From Rhodococcus pyridinivorans (GTDB taxonomy: Bacteria > Actinomycetota > Actinomycetes > Mycobacteriales > Mycobacteriaceae): a stretch of 64,000 bases of DNA. The notes beneath the pieces are model-generated. The model had not been told where the DNA came from. It was given only the letters and a program-made list of their open reading frames with translations, and ran no database searches. How positions within the stretch are numbered: position 1 is the stretch's first letter; each line of letters starts with the position of its first letter. Where the stretch lies: positions 1,178,001 to 1,242,000 of the forward strand of contig NZ_FNRX01000002.1 in assembly GCF_900105195.1 (NCBI RefSeq). The letters run 5' to 3'. A program made the translations under genes and the position numbers. Shown in pieces: positions 26,389 through 35,908 of the stretch.

Positions 26389-26634
26389 GCTTTCTCCTCA
26401 CTCAACGGTCGTCATCGAGTACCCCCACCGGCAGCAGCAGGGCTGCACGGATCGCCTGGCATCCGGCCCGCGAACACCACGTGAGCTCAGACACTAACAG
26501 CCCGGTATGGCAATATGCGCGCCCGCTCGCCGCTGGGATGGATCGGTAGTCGATCTTCGTCGCTGCCGGGATCGTCCCGTTCCGGGTGATCCTGCTCTGT
26601 CCACCGCTCCCGCGACACGGCACACTGGTGCCCG

Positions 26635-27807
26635 ATGACCACTACCACCGACCGGAACCGCAGCATGAGCGGATTCCTTCCGGCACTCGAAGGAATGCGC
26701 GGTTTCGCCGCAGTGGGCGTGTTGATCACCCACGTCGCGTTCCAGACCGGCGCGGTGCACGACTCAGTGATCGGCCTGGTGTGGGCGCGGTTCGACCTCG
26801 CCGTCGCCCTGTTCTTCGCCCTGTCCGGTTTCCTGCTGTGGCGACCGCACGCCGCCGCGGCCCGCGCGCTCGGTCCGTCCCCCTCGACGACCCGCTACTT
26901 CCTCTCCCGCGCGACCCGCATCCTCCCCGCCTACTGGACCGTCGTGATCCTGGTGCTGTGGTTGCTGCCCGGCGCGGGCGGCGGCGCGACGGTGTGGTGG
27001 TCGAATCTCGCGCTCGTGCAAGTGTTCGTCCCACTGACCCTCACCGAGGGCCTCACCCAGATGTGGAGTCTGTCGGTGGAGGTGGCCTTCTATCTCGTGC
27101 TGCCGCTGCTGGCGCTGGCGGTGAGCGGGCTGCGCGGGGACGCCGCCCGTTACCGCGTCCCGCTGCTGCTCGCCGTGAGCGCACTGTCGCTGCTGTGGGC
27201 GTGGCTACCGGTCGGCACCCCCGACCACATCAACCACACCAACTGGCTGCCCGGCTACCTGCCCTGGTTCGCGGCGGGAATGATCCTCGCCGAACTCGTC
27301 ACCGGCCCCGAGACGTGGATGCACCGCTTCGCGGCGCGGCGCACGGTGATGGGAGCGATCGCCGTCGCCGCCTTCGCTGCCGCCACCACCCCGCTGGCCG
27401 GACCGGAGACGCTCACCGATCTCGCACCCACCGAATATCTCGCCAAGATCGCCCTGGGCGCGATCATGAGCTTCGCCCTGCTCGCCCCGCTGACCCTCGC
27501 ACCGCGCCGGCAGCACCGCGTCCTGGCGAGCCCGGCCGCACTGGCCGTCGGACGCTGGTCGTACGGCGTGTTCATCTGGCATCTCGCGGTGCTGTCGATC
27601 GTCTTCCCCGTCTTCGGGATCCCGGCTTTTGCGGGGCACTTCTGGTTCGTCCTGACGGTGACGGTCGTGCTGAGTCTGGCCGTCGCGTCCGTCAGCTACG
27701 CCCTCGTCGAGGAGCCGGCGCGGGCCGCCTTCCACCGCTGGGACAAGGCCCGGCGCGGTACCGCCGCCAGGCCCACCGCGACCACGCCGACGAGCGCCGC
27801 GAACTGA
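26635..27807 (+). CDS. tmaT: Acyltransferase-3 family protein, TmaT-like (Rv0228)
   Basis: 390 aa membrane O-acyltransferase with ~10 helices. It opens with GFLPALEGMRGFAAVGVLITH, the usual E/D-G-xRG..A..V..xH start of the family, whose His is catalytic; RATRILPAYWTVVILV and SLSVEVAFYLVLPLL (motif W/SLSVExxFY) are also typical. From memory, corynebacterial TmaT acetylates trehalose monomycolate, which helps MmpL-mediated export, and Rv0228 is its counterpart; synteny supports that role here. The ATG has only a weak ribosome site. Its last 112 bases overlap the 3' end of the convergent aftD. Confidence 0.85.
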   Translation: MTTTTDRNRSMSGFLPALEGMRGFAAVGVLITHVAFQTGAVHDSVIGLVWARFDLAVALFFALSGFLLWRPHAAAARALGPSPSTTRYFLSRATRILPAYWTVVILVLWLLPGAGGGATVWWSNLALVQVFVPLTLTEGLTQMWSLSVEVAFYLVLPLLALAVSGLRGDAARYRVPLLLAVSALSLLWAWLPVGTPDHINHTNWLPGYLPWFAAGMILAELVTGPETWMHRFAARRTVMGAIAVAAFAAATTPLAGPETLTDLAPTEYLAKIALGAIMSFALLAPLTLAPRRQHRVLASPAALAVGRWSYGVFIWHLAVLSIVFPVFGIPAFAGHFWFVLTVTVVLSLAVASVSYALVEEPARAAFHRWDKARRGTAARPTATTPTSAAN

Positions 27808-30800
27808 ATCAGGAACGAGTGCCCGACATATCCGTCGGGTGATCGCCACGGCCCGGTGGACAGCAGCGCCATCGCCAGCATCGTCGCGCCACCCGCGGTG
27901 CCTACGAGCACACGCGACGCCAGGACGGGGCCGTGGCGCACCGCGAGCGCACCGATCCCCACCGCGCCGGCGACCGCGACGGCGGCACCGGCCCATCCCG
28001 CGAGGAGCGTCGCGGCGACCAGCACACCGGTCAGCGCGAGAACCGACGAACCCCAGGTGCGCGGCATCGGACCCGGATCCTCGACCCGCCGCCGCGGCCA
28101 CACGGCCGCCGCGAACAACGGGACGAGCAACAGCAACCCGCCGAAGATCCCGAGCCGGTACCAGCGGTCGGTCGCGAACTCGAGTGTCAGCGTCTGCTCC
28201 GGCCCGGCCGGCACGATCCAGCCCTGCTGCCAGCCGTCCACGACGACCGGCGTCGCCACGGCACCGTCCGGGGTGCGCGCCACCCAGCCGACGTTGGTGC
28301 TCTCGGGCACCACCACGAGCCGGTCCTCGTCGCCCGCCGGAACCGTCACTTCGCGCAGGTTCTCCGTCCAGCGGCCCTTGTCGAGTTCCGTCGGCTCCGC
28401 GACGGGCGCGTCGGGACCGGGGACGTCGAGCCGAAGGCCCGAGACGACGAAGGCCGCACCGGGATCGACGTCGATGTCGACCCGGCCCGGGTTCATGCCG
28501 ACGACGTCGGTGCCGCACAGTGTCGCGGGGACCTCCACGCCCGCCGCGAGATCGGCGACCCGCGCGGTGAGCGACGTGCGGTAGCTGCGTCCGTCGATCT
28601 CCACGACGGGTCCGCGCTCGCAGTCGACGGTCACCGTCTCGTCGTAGACGGATCCCTGTGCCCCGATCGGCCCGTCGTCGCCGAGCACCGACACCTCGGC
28701 GAGCCCGGGCGGGGTGAGTTTCGAGAAACCCAGCACTGTGCGATCGAGGGTGTCGCGCCAGTGCACCACGGTGAGTTCGATCCGGTCCGTGAGGTGCGGG
28801 GTCAGATCGACGATCGTGTCGTCACCGTCGAGTTCGCGCACCTGCGGTCCGTTGCCGAGATTCACCGCGACCCGCGACGGCGCGACCGGCAGCGCTCCCA
28901 GCGCCGTCCTGATCTCCAATCCCGTGACGCGTTGCTCCTCAGGAAGCTCCAGCGTGAGCGACGGCCGCGGCGCACCCGCTTCGAGCGAGCTCTCCTCCGC
29001 GGTCCACGACGTCCGCGGGTCGCCGTCGGTGAGGGCGAACGCCGAGCCATGCAGGTCGACGACGTCGGCGTCACCGCGCGCGACGACCCGATCCGAACGG
29101 TCCGCGAGGTCCTCGAGCGCCGGCCCGGGGCGCGCGCGCAGGAGCAGTTCCGGGCGGACCCAGGTCTCCTGCGGCACGTCCAGGGTGCGGGTGAACATGC
29201 CGGGTTCCTCGGCGGAGGTGGCGAGTCCCCGCGCGCAACGGACACGGTCGTCGGTGTCGACGCAGCTGCCGCGGCCGGGGAATTCCTGGCCGAGCTGCCA
29301 TCCGCGTACCGCGGCGTCCTCGACCGGGCCCGGCACCACGATGCGGCGACGGATGTCGATCGGGCGTGGTTCGTTCCGGTCGGTGAAGTCCTCGACGACC
29401 ACCTCGGTGAGACCGAACTGGTTGCCGACCGTGCCGCGTTCGGTGTGCACGGACGTGATGCGGATCCACGAGGTGGTGCCCAGCGGCAGCGCGACCGTCT
29501 GTTCGCGTCCCGGTTCGTCGACGCGCACCGCCGTGCTGCCCCGGTCGGTGGACACCTCGAGCCACTTGACGGGATCGCCGAGAGCACCGGAGCTGGTCGT
29601 CAGGTGCAGCAGACCCGCTTCGATCGGCCGGTCGAGGTCGAGCTGCAGCCACTGGCCGATCGCCGATTCGAGTCCGTTGCTGTGCCAGCCGGTCGTCGGA
29701 TCGCCGTCGACCACCGCGGCCGGGCTGCTTGCGACCGACGTGCCACCGAGCTGGGTGGCATCCGACGCCGCGCTGGACACGCTGATGCGGGCGCCTTCCC
29801 ATTCGGCCCGGACGAGTTCGGTGTCGGGCACCGGATAGTCGGGGACGGCGTTGTGGGTGCGACGCGGGTCGTCGGCGGTCCGGATCGTCGACGAATGATG
29901 GTCGACCTGCCCGTAGTCCGTCTCGCGGTCCGTCGGGGTGTCGGTGACCGTCACCTCGTCGACGGGCAGACCCGCGCGGGCCGCGTCGGCGGCGAGGAGC
30001 GTGGGACCGACGAACTCGGGCTGCGCGGTGTTGCGGCGCAGCAGCGCTTCGGGGCCGCCCTGCACGACCGGCACGTCGGCGATGTCCACGACGTAGGGAC
30101 CGACGGGTGCCGCGGCGGGTTCGGCGACGCGGTAGATCTCCACGGCCGGATAGGCAGGTCGCAGGTCGGCGTCGGTGACGAAGTCGTCGGGGTTGTCGAA
30201 GACGATGTCGTCACCGAACTCGGCGACCCGCTCGATGCCCGGCGAACCGTCGAGCGCGCGATGCACGAGTGCCGGTCGCGCGGCGGGAGAGGTGTCGGGA
30301 TCGAGGTCGTTGCGCACCACCAGGAAGCCGATGCCCTGACCGCGCAGGGTCGCGGCGAGACCGTCGGACGGGCGGCCGTCGGCGATGTCGCGTTGCACGG
30401 CGTCGAGGGCACGGATGGCGCCGGGTGGCACGAGCGGGACGGCGTCGCGCACCGCCCACGGCGTCGATGCGAGTGCCTGCAGCGGTTCGTCGCGGGTGAG
30501 CCCCCACATCTGGCTGCCGAACGGCGCGCCGGGAACGATGAGGGCGCGTTCGCCGCGCTCGCTCGTGTTGTCCTCGAGCCAGGCCGCCGTGGCGTGCCAG
30601 TGCTCGGGGACCTCGTCGAAAGCGCCGCGCGGAGCGAGCCGCCCGGTCCACGCGAGTGAGGTCGCGAGCGTCATCGCGACGAGGATCAGCGTCGTCACCG
30701 CGACCATCGGATTGCGTTCGGGATGCGCGAAGGCGTTCCGGGCACGCGTCCACGGCACCGATCCGGGCAGAGGAACGGCGCGCAGTAGGTGCGCGATCCC

Positions 30801-31982
30801 GAGCACGATCGGCAGTCGCACGAGCGGCTCGAGCTTGTGGACGTTGCGCAGCGGCGCACCGGCGGTGTCGAGGAACAACCGGACCTGCTCGGCGAACGGC
30901 GAGTCGAGCTGGCCGACGTAACCGACGCCCATGCCGACGAGACCCACCACGAGGATCAGGGTGAAACGACCGCGCGCGGGCATCGACCGCATCGCGAGAC
31001 CGGCGAGACCGACCGCGGCCAGGGCGCCGGTGACGAGGACCGCGGCCGGTTGCGTGACGAGCACGGCGCCCGCGATGCGTTCGGGGGAGACGAAGGGCGT
31101 CCAGCTGCTGGTGCCGCGCAGCACCTCGGCGAGCGACGTCCATTCGGTGGTGACACCGGACGATTCGATGAAGTCGAGGAAGGGCGGACTGACGCGACCG
31201 AGCAGCAGCAGCGGCACCATCCACCAGGTCACCGCGACGACGCACAGCGGCAGCCACCACAGGGTGAAGCGCCACCAGCGCCGGTTCGGACGGTGCGCGG
31301 CCCACCACAGCGCCGCGACGAGACAGGCCGCGGCGGTCGCGACCGCGTTGATCGCGCCCATGAGCGCCACCGCCACGGCGGACTGCGCGGCGAGCCGGCG
31401 GGCCGAGCCCGGATTCTGCGTGTTCAGATACCGCACCAGCGGCAGCAGCACCCACGGCGCCAACATCATCGGATGTGCTTCCGACGAGATGGAACCGAGC
31501 GTCGTGAGGACGCGCGGGGACAGCACGAACACCGTCGCCGCGATCAGACGGGAGCTACGGCTCCCGATACCGAGGGCTTCGGCGAGGCGGACGAGACCCC
31601 AGAATCCGGCGACGAGCAGCAGCACCCACCACACCCGCTGGGTGATCCAAGGGGGGATGTGCAGCAGTTGACCCGCGGCGAAGAACGAGCCGTGCGGGAA
31701 GAAGTAGCCGTACGCCTGGTTCTGCACCTGCCCGAGCGGCGCCACACTGCTCCACTGGTGAGCGGCGCGCGTGAGGAATCCGATCGGGTTCTGCGTCAGG
31801 TCGTACTTGGTGTCGGCGACGACCAGGCCCGGAACCTGGGCGAAGGACAGGACCACCGCCACCGCGGTGACTGCGTACAGCCACCGGCGGGACAGCGGTT
31901 CGGCGGACGGGAGCTCCGTCTCGCCTCGGTACGTGCGTGAACTCGAAGCGTTGCCGGCGCCGTCAGCGGCTGCCGTACTCAA
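27696..31982 (-). CDS. aftD: Arabinofuranosyltransferase AftD (GT-C)
   Basis: 1428 aa, near the ~1400 aa of M. tuberculosis Rv0236c. N-terminal ~470 residues hold about 11-12 membrane helices, starting LYAVTAVAVVLSFAQV and followed by the first periplasmic loop with VADTKYDL, which carries the Asp expected in GT-C catalysis. A very long periplasmic region (~470-1290) with several beta-sandwich, sugar-binding-like parts follows, and two or three final helices near 1300-1400. It adds alpha-1,3 branching arabinofuranose to arabinogalactan/LAM from decaprenyl-phosphoryl arabinose. The start is TTG 31982, overlapping the DUF2613 stop by 20 bases, so the two are coupled. Convergent overlap with tmaT is 112 bases. 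Confidence 0.93.
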   Translation of the reverse strand: MSTAAADGAGNASSSRTYRGETELPSAEPLSRRWLYAVTAVAVVLSFAQVPGLVVADTKYDLTQNPIGFLTRAAHQWSSVAPLGQVQNQAYGYFFPHGSFFAAGQLLHIPPWITQRVWWVLLLVAGFWGLVRLAEALGIGSRSSRLIAATVFVLSPRVLTTLGSISSEAHPMMLAPWVLLPLVRYLNTQNPGSARRLAAQSAVAVALMGAINAVATAAACLVAALWWAAHRPNRRWWRFTLWWLPLCVVAVTWWMVPLLLLGRVSPPFLDFIESSGVTTEWTSLAEVLRGTSSWTPFVSPERIAGAVLVTQPAAVLVTGALAAVGLAGLAMRSMPARGRFTLILVVGLVGMGVGYVGQLDSPFAEQVRLFLDTAGAPLRNVHKLEPLVRLPIVLGIAHLLRAVPLPGSVPWTRARNAFAHPERNPMVAVTTLILVAMTLATSLAWTGRLAPRGAFDEVPEHWHATAAWLEDNTSERGERALIVPGAPFGSQMWGLTRDEPLQALASTPWAVRDAVPLVPPGAIRALDAVQRDIADGRPSDGLAATLRGQGIGFLVVRNDLDPDTSPAARPALVHRALDGSPGIERVAEFGDDIVFDNPDDFVTDADLRPAYPAVEIYRVAEPAAAPVGPYVVDIADVPVVQGGPEALLRRNTAQPEFVGPTLLAADAARAGLPVDEVTVTDTPTDRETDYGQVDHHSSTIRTADDPRRTHNAVPDYPVPDTELVRAEWEGARISVSSAASDATQLGGTSVASSPAAVVDGDPTTGWHSNGLESAIGQWLQLDLDRPIEAGLLHLTTSSGALGDPVKWLEVSTDRGSTAVRVDEPGREQTVALPLGTTSWIRITSVHTERGTVGNQFGLTEVVVEDFTDRNEPRPIDIRRRIVVPGPVEDAAVRGWQLGQEFPGRGSCVDTDDRVRCARGLATSAEEPGMFTRTLDVPQETWVRPELLLRARPGPALEDLADRSDRVVARGDADVVDLHGSAFALTDGDPRTSWTAEESSLEAGAPRPSLTLELPEEQRVTGLEIRTALGALPVAPSRVAVNLGNGPQVRELDGDDTIVDLTPHLTDRIELTVVHWRDTLDRTVLGFSKLTPPGLAEVSVLGDDGPIGAQGSVYDETVTVDCERGPVVEIDGRSYRTSLTARVADLAAGVEVPATLCGTDVVGMNPGRVDIDVDPGAAFVVSGLRLDVPGPDAPVAEPTELDKGRWTENLREVTVPAGDEDRLVVVPESTNVGWVARTPDGAVATPVVVDGWQQGWIVPAGPEQTLTLEFATDRWYRLGIFGGLLLLVPLFAAAVWPRRRVEDPGPMPRTWGSSVLALTGVLVAATLLAGWAGAAVAVAGAVGIGALAVRHGPVLASRVLVGTAGGATMLAMALLSTGPWRSPDGYVGHSFLIQFAALVGVVAVGLAAVPRRALSQRWKAARAGSSTRA

Positions 31983-32136
31983 CCTGGTTCAGGAGGGACG
32001 AATCGGCGTTGCCACTGCGATCGATCTGAGGGCGCGAATTCTCCTGCACAGCGGCCGTTACGCCGAAGACCGCCACGGCGCCGAGTACGGCACCGACGAC
32101 CACGCTACCCAGGCCCGGTCCCAGGAACTTCCCCAT
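31963..32136 (-). CDS. DUF2613 small membrane protein (Rv0236A-like)
   Basis: 57 aa, too short for most gene callers. Starts MGKFLGPGLGSVVVGAVLGA, a single hydrophobic helix of Gly/Val/Ala residues (~8-30), then a polar tail ending LLNQVEYGSR. This matches Rv0236A, a small actinobacterial protein (DUF2613) always beside aftD. The stop overlaps the aftD TTG start by 20 bases. It might be a subunit or chaperone of AftD; that is inference from linkage. ATG 32136 has a modest upstream purine stretch (GGGAGACGGA). Confidence 0.85.
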   Translation of the reverse strand: MGKFLGPGLGSVVVGAVLGAVAVFGVTAAVQENSRPQIDRSGNADSSLLNQVEYGSR

Positions 32137-32276
32137 TCCGTCTCCCCATCTCCAGTGACGCAGGCAGTCATCGCCGGCCGCCACGCTGTCTATCGGTCCG
32201 CGCCAAACTATCACCCCGGAAGGCGGTGGTGGACGGTGCGAGCCTCCGAGTCGATCTTTACCGTCGCCGCGGTGCG

Positions 32277-33359
32277 CTAGACGCCCAGTGCGCCGAGCAG
32301 TGTGCGCAGTTTCGCGGTGGTCTCGTCGAGTTCGGCGAGGGGGTCGGAGTCGGCCACGATGCCGCCTCCTGCCCAGGCCACGGCGCGTCGGCCGTCGGAA
32401 CTGAGCTCCGCGCACCGGATGGCGACGAACCAGTCGCCGTCGCCTTGTTCGTCGCACCAGCCCACCGCGCCGCCGTAGAAGCGCCGGTCGCCCTCGACCC
32501 GGGAGATGACGTCCAGCGCGGCCTCGGTGGGGGTGCCCGCCACGGCCGGGGTGGGGTGCAGAACGTGGGCGAGGGTGAGCGCGTCGGTGTCGGGGTCGCG
32601 GAGGGTGCCGGTGACCGGCGTGGCGAGATGCCAGACATCGGGTGTCGCGGTGAGCTCGGGCTTGTCGGGGATGTCGAGGTCGCTGCACAGCGGGGCCAGT
32701 CGCGTGCGGATCCAGTCGACGACGTAACCGTGCTCGGTGAGGTTCTTGTCCGAGGTCAGCAGATCCTCACCGGCGCGGCGGTCCTCGTCCGGATCGGCCC
32801 GGCGCGCGGCGGTCCCGGCGAGGGGACGGCACGTGACGGTCTCGCCACGGCGGCTCACGAGCAGTTCGGGCGTCGCCCCGACCAGCGTGTGACCCCAATA
32901 GCGTTCGCCCGCCGCGCTCAGATCCAGCGCGTACGTCGCCGCGTCGGGATGGCGTTCGATCATGCGGGCCGCGAGAGCGAGCGGGTCGAGCGGTGCGTCG
33001 GCCTCGAGGGCGACCCGCCGGGCGGCGACGACCTTCTCCATCTCCCCGAGGGACATCTGCTCCACGAGCCGGCGCACCCGCTCGACGTGCACGCGGGGCA
33101 GTGGCAGTTCGGCGGAGATCCGCACCGGCGGCAGGTCCGACAGGTCGGGCGGGGCCTGCCACGGGCCGTCGAGGATCTCGACGTCGTCGGGCTGCGCGAG
33201 GGCCACCGGACGGTGCCGCGAGAACGGCAGTGCACCGACGACGATCGTCGCCTTACCGCTGCGGAGTGCCTGCGTGGCGGAGTGGACGTCGTCGAAGAAC
33301 CGGCGGGTGCCGGTGGCGTGCACCGAGCGTTCGGTGCGCGAGAGCAGGAATCCGTCCAT
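32277..33359 (-). CDS. Isochorismate synthase
   Basis: 360 aa, chorismate-binding family. Converts chorismate to isochorismate for menaquinone or siderophore synthesis. LGEMEKVVAARR (residues ~103-114) is the usual substrate-site start; GATPELLVSRRG, CRPLAGTAAR and LHPTPAVAGTP (the family HPTPAVxGxP motif) follow, with the terminal CAELSSDGRRAVAWAGGGIV motif. These residues favour isochorismate synthase (EntC/DhbC/MenF) over anthranilate synthase. No pathway partners lie next to it, so menaquinone versus siderophore is unresolved. It is upstream of the DUF2613-aftD pair by 140 bases, same strand. Confidence 0.9.
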   Translation of the reverse strand: MDGFLLSRTERSVHATGTRRFFDDVHSATQALRSGKATIVVGALPFSRHRPVALAQPDDVEILDGPWQAPPDLSDLPPVRISAELPLPRVHVERVRRLVEQMSLGEMEKVVAARRVALEADAPLDPLALAARMIERHPDAATYALDLSAAGERYWGHTLVGATPELLVSRRGETVTCRPLAGTAARRADPDEDRRAGEDLLTSDKNLTEHGYVVDWIRTRLAPLCSDLDIPDKPELTATPDVWHLATPVTGTLRDPDTDALTLAHVLHPTPAVAGTPTEAALDVISRVEGDRRFYGGAVGWCDEQGDGDWFVAIRCAELSSDGRRAVAWAGGGIVADSDPLAELDETTAKLRTLLGALGV

Positions 33360-33414
33360 GGTGGATCGACAATATCCCTGCCCGCACCCGGCGCCGGTGA
33401 CCCGGTGCGGGGCG

Positions 33415-33882
33415 TCAGCGACCCGGCGGCACGATCAGGACCGGCCGGTGACTGTGCCGGAGCACGTGATCGGCCACCGACGACTGCAACAGGGACCGCA
33501 GACCGGTGGTGCCGCGGGTGCCGGTGACGATGATGTCGACGTCCAGCTCGTCGGCGGCCTCGATGATCGCCGACCACACCGCGTTGACGACCTCGACGGT
33601 GCGGCCCTCGGCGTGCAGACCCACCGAGCGGGCCATCTCGAGCCCCTCGTCGTTGGTGATGCGCGCGTCGGACAGGGCGACGTCCTCGCTGTTCTCGTCG
33701 GGCACCCAGTCGGGTTGCATGACACCGGACAGGCCGGACATGCGGGCGGCCTGCCGGACCATCGGCTCCCAGGCGGTGACGACGACGGCACGGCACGACT
33801 CGAGGAAACGACCCGCATACTGCACGGCACGCTTCGAGTTCTCGGAACCGTCGTAGGCGATGAGGATCAGATCTGCGCCCAC
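33415..33882 (-). CDS. Universal stress protein
   Basis: 155 aa UspA-fold protein. Begins VGADLILIAYDGSENSKRAV, whose D in YDGS is the ATP-contact position, and ends with IIVTGTRGTTGLRSLLQSSV and RHSHRPVLIVPPG, the G-x2-G-x9-GS nucleotide loop in modified form (TGTRGTTGL...SSV). It likely binds ATP and responds to starvation or hypoxia. GTG 33882 is chosen because AGGGGG lies 7 bases upstream; the earlier ATG at 33921 lacks this and would add 13 basic residues. It precedes the isochorismate synthase gene by 55 bases on the minus strand. Confidence 0.9.
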   Translation of the reverse strand: MGADLILIAYDGSENSKRAVQYAGRFLESCRAVVVTAWEPMVRQAARMSGLSGVMQPDWVPDENSEDVALSDARITNDEGLEMARSVGLHAEGRTVEVVNAVWSAIIEAADELDVDIIVTGTRGTTGLRSLLQSSVADHVLRHSHRPVLIVPPGR

Positions 33883-33995
33883 CGCGTACCCCCTGGGTCG
33901 GATTCGGATGCTCGGGTGCACCTTAACCCGCCGGAGCGTCCCCGGGGGAGGTTCGAGCTGTGGATCCGCGAGGTTCGTCCGCTACCGTCGGCACC

Positions 33996-35174
33996 ATGCG
34001 GATCCGTCACACTGTCGCCGCCGTGCTCGCGGTCGCCCTCACCACCGCGGGATGCGGTTCGTCCGATTCGGGCGGCGACGACCCGGTCGAGACGACGTCC
34101 GACACCGCGCCCGCCTCGTCCACCACAGCGACCGCCACGACCACCGAGGCGACCGCGGCCGCGACGTCGGCGACCTGCGGCGACGATCTGCTCGCCCGGT
34201 TGACGCTGCGGCAGAAGCTCGCCCAGTTGCTCAACGTCGGGGTCACCGGAGCCGCCGACGCGCAGGCCGTCGTCGAATCCGAGCAGATCGGTGGCATCTT
34301 CATCGGCAGCTGGACCGACGCGTCGATGCTCACCGACCGTCTCGTGCCGCAGGTGGCCGCGCGGAGCGCATTGCCGCTCATGGTCACGATCGACGAGGAG
34401 GGCGGCCGCGTGTCGCGCGTGGGCGACCTGTTCGGGCCCGATCCGTCCGCGCGGGTGACGGCGCAGACGATGACGGTCGACGAGACCTACCGAATGGCGT
34501 TCGAACGTGGACAGGAACTGAAGTCGCTGGGCATCACGGTCGACTTCGCGCCGGACGTCGACGTGAGCAGCCAGCCCGACGACTCCGTCATCGGCGACCG
34601 CTCGTTCTCCGACGATCCCGAGGTCGTCACGCAGTACGCCGGCGCCTATGCGCGGGGACTGATCGACGCGGGCATCATGCCGGTGCTCAAGCACTTCCCG
34701 GGACACGGCTCGGCCTCCGGTGATTCGCACACCGGTGCCGTGACCACCCCACCGATCGAGCAACTGCAGCAGAGCGATCTTGTGCCGTACCGCAGCCTGG
34801 TCTCGCCCGAGGTGGGCGTCATGCTCGGCCACCTCGACGTGCCGGGTCTGACCGGCGGGCTGCCCGCGAGCATCAGCCCGGCAGCGGTGGACCTGCTCCG
34901 CTCGGGTGCCTACGGCGGCCCCGCCTTCGGTGGCGTGATCTTCACCGACGATCTGTCGGGGATGCGCGCGATCACCGACACCTACGGCATCACCGAGGCC
35001 GTCGAGGCCGCGATGGTGGCGGGCGTGAACCAGGCACTGTGGCTGACCACCGACGAGGTGCCCGCCGTGCTCGACCATCTCGAGCAGGTCGTCGCGGAGG
35101 GCACGCTCTCACCGGAATGGGTCGACGAGTCGGTACGGACCGTGACACGCGCGAAGGGCGCTCTGGACTGCTGA
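33996..35174 (+). CDS. lpqI: Glycoside hydrolase family 3 lipoprotein, LpqI-like (NagZ-type)
   Basis: 392 aa. A signal peptide with lipobox LTTAGC leads to an acylated Cys (about residue 20), then a Thr/Ser/Ala-rich linker and a GH3 barrel (~65-390). Signatures: ITVDFAPDVDV, VLKHFPGHGSASGDSHTGAV (the NagZ motif KHFPGHG with the catalytic His further on) and FTDDLSGM with the nucleophile Asp. It removes beta-N-acetylglucosamine from muropeptides at the outer face of the inner membrane. ATG 33996 is used rather than an upstream start at 33960, which would spoil the signal sequence. Corresponds to Rv0237, next to the TetR gene as in M. tuberculosis. Confidence 0.93.
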   Translation: MRIRHTVAAVLAVALTTAGCGSSDSGGDDPVETTSDTAPASSTTATATTTEATAAATSATCGDDLLARLTLRQKLAQLLNVGVTGAADAQAVVESEQIGGIFIGSWTDASMLTDRLVPQVAARSALPLMVTIDEEGGRVSRVGDLFGPDPSARVTAQTMTVDETYRMAFERGQELKSLGITVDFAPDVDVSSQPDDSVIGDRSFSDDPEVVTQYAGAYARGLIDAGIMPVLKHFPGHGSASGDSHTGAVTTPPIEQLQQSDLVPYRSLVSPEVGVMLGHLDVPGLTGGLPASISPAAVDLLRSGAYGGPAFGGVIFTDDLSGMRAITDTYGITEAVEAAMVAGVNQALWLTTDEVPAVLDHLEQVVAEGTLSPEWVDESVRTVTRAKGALDC

Positions 35175-35205
35175 AATGTCGCAGGTTGCTTCGACCACAG
35201 GCTTC

Positions 35206-35219
35206 CTACCGTAGAGTAA
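35206..35219. promoter_or_regulatory. Candidate operator TTACC-N3-GAGTAA (variant) before the TetR gene
   Basis: CTACCGTAGAGTAA matches the palindrome seen at 38243 and 44503 at all fixed positions except the first base. It lies 31 bases before the TetR ATG, as expected for an autorepression site. Confidence 0.55.
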
Positions 35220-35249
35220 GAACTTCATTCGAGGAGTCCGGGAGGAGTC

Positions 35250-35858
35250 ATGGCGGGCGGAACCAAGCGACTGCCGCGTGCGGTCCGCGAGCAACAGATG
35301 CTGGACGCCGCCGTCGAAGTGTTCTCCGAGCACGGTTTCCACAACACATCCATGGACGCCATCGCGGCGCGGGCGTCGATCTCCAAGCCGATGCTCTACC
35401 TGTACTACGGGTCGAAGGACGAGTTGTTCGCGGCGTGTATCGCCCGCGAAGGGCAGCGGTTCGTCGAGGCACTCACACCGGCGGGCGACCCCACCCTCGC
35501 CCCGCGTGAACAACTGCGGGTCGCGCTCGAGTCGTTCCTCGGCTTCGTCGACGAGCACCGGCCGTCGTGGATGGTCCTCTATCGTCAGGCGCTGTCGCAG
35601 CAGGCCTTCGCGCCCCAGGTGCAGGGCAGCCGCGACCGGCTGATCGAACTCACCGCGCACTTGCTCGAATCGAGCACGCGCGATCCGGAACCCGACACGA
35701 ACTTCACGATCATGGCCGTCGCGCTCGTCGGTGCCGGTGAGGCCGTCGCCGACCGCATCGCCGGCGGTGAGATCGATGTGCAGCAGGCAGCGGATCTGCT
35801 CGAGAACCTCGCATGGCGCGGTCTCGCGGGACGCAAGCGCTCCGATCAGATGCACTGA
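35250..35858 (+). CDS. TetR-family regulator (Rv0238-like)
   Basis: 202 aa. The N-terminal helix-turn-helix is complete: LDAAVEVFSEHGFHNTSMDA, then IAARASISKPMLYLYYGSKDEL, residues ~16-60. The C-terminal ligand-binding half is helical and has no obvious motif. GGGAGGAG lies before ATG 35250. Position after lpqI and before htdX corresponds to Rv0238. A palindrome in its own leader recurs at two fatty-acyl gene promoters in the window, so it likely represses itself and those genes and is released by an acyl-CoA or related ligand; that is inference. Repeated DNA symmetry supports the dimeric binding usual for TetR proteins. Confidence 0.88.
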   Translation: MAGGTKRLPRAVREQQMLDAAVEVFSEHGFHNTSMDAIAARASISKPMLYLYYGSKDELFAACIAREGQRFVEALTPAGDPTLAPREQLRVALESFLGFVDEHRPSWMVLYRQALSQQAFAPQVQGSRDRLIELTAHLLESSTRDPEPDTNFTIMAVALVGAGEAVADRIAGGEIDVQQAADLLENLAWRGLAGRKRSDQMH

Positions 35859-35908
35859 TCCGTCCCGCCGGGAACACCTCGGCCACAAGGATATTCACCG
35901 CACGAGGG

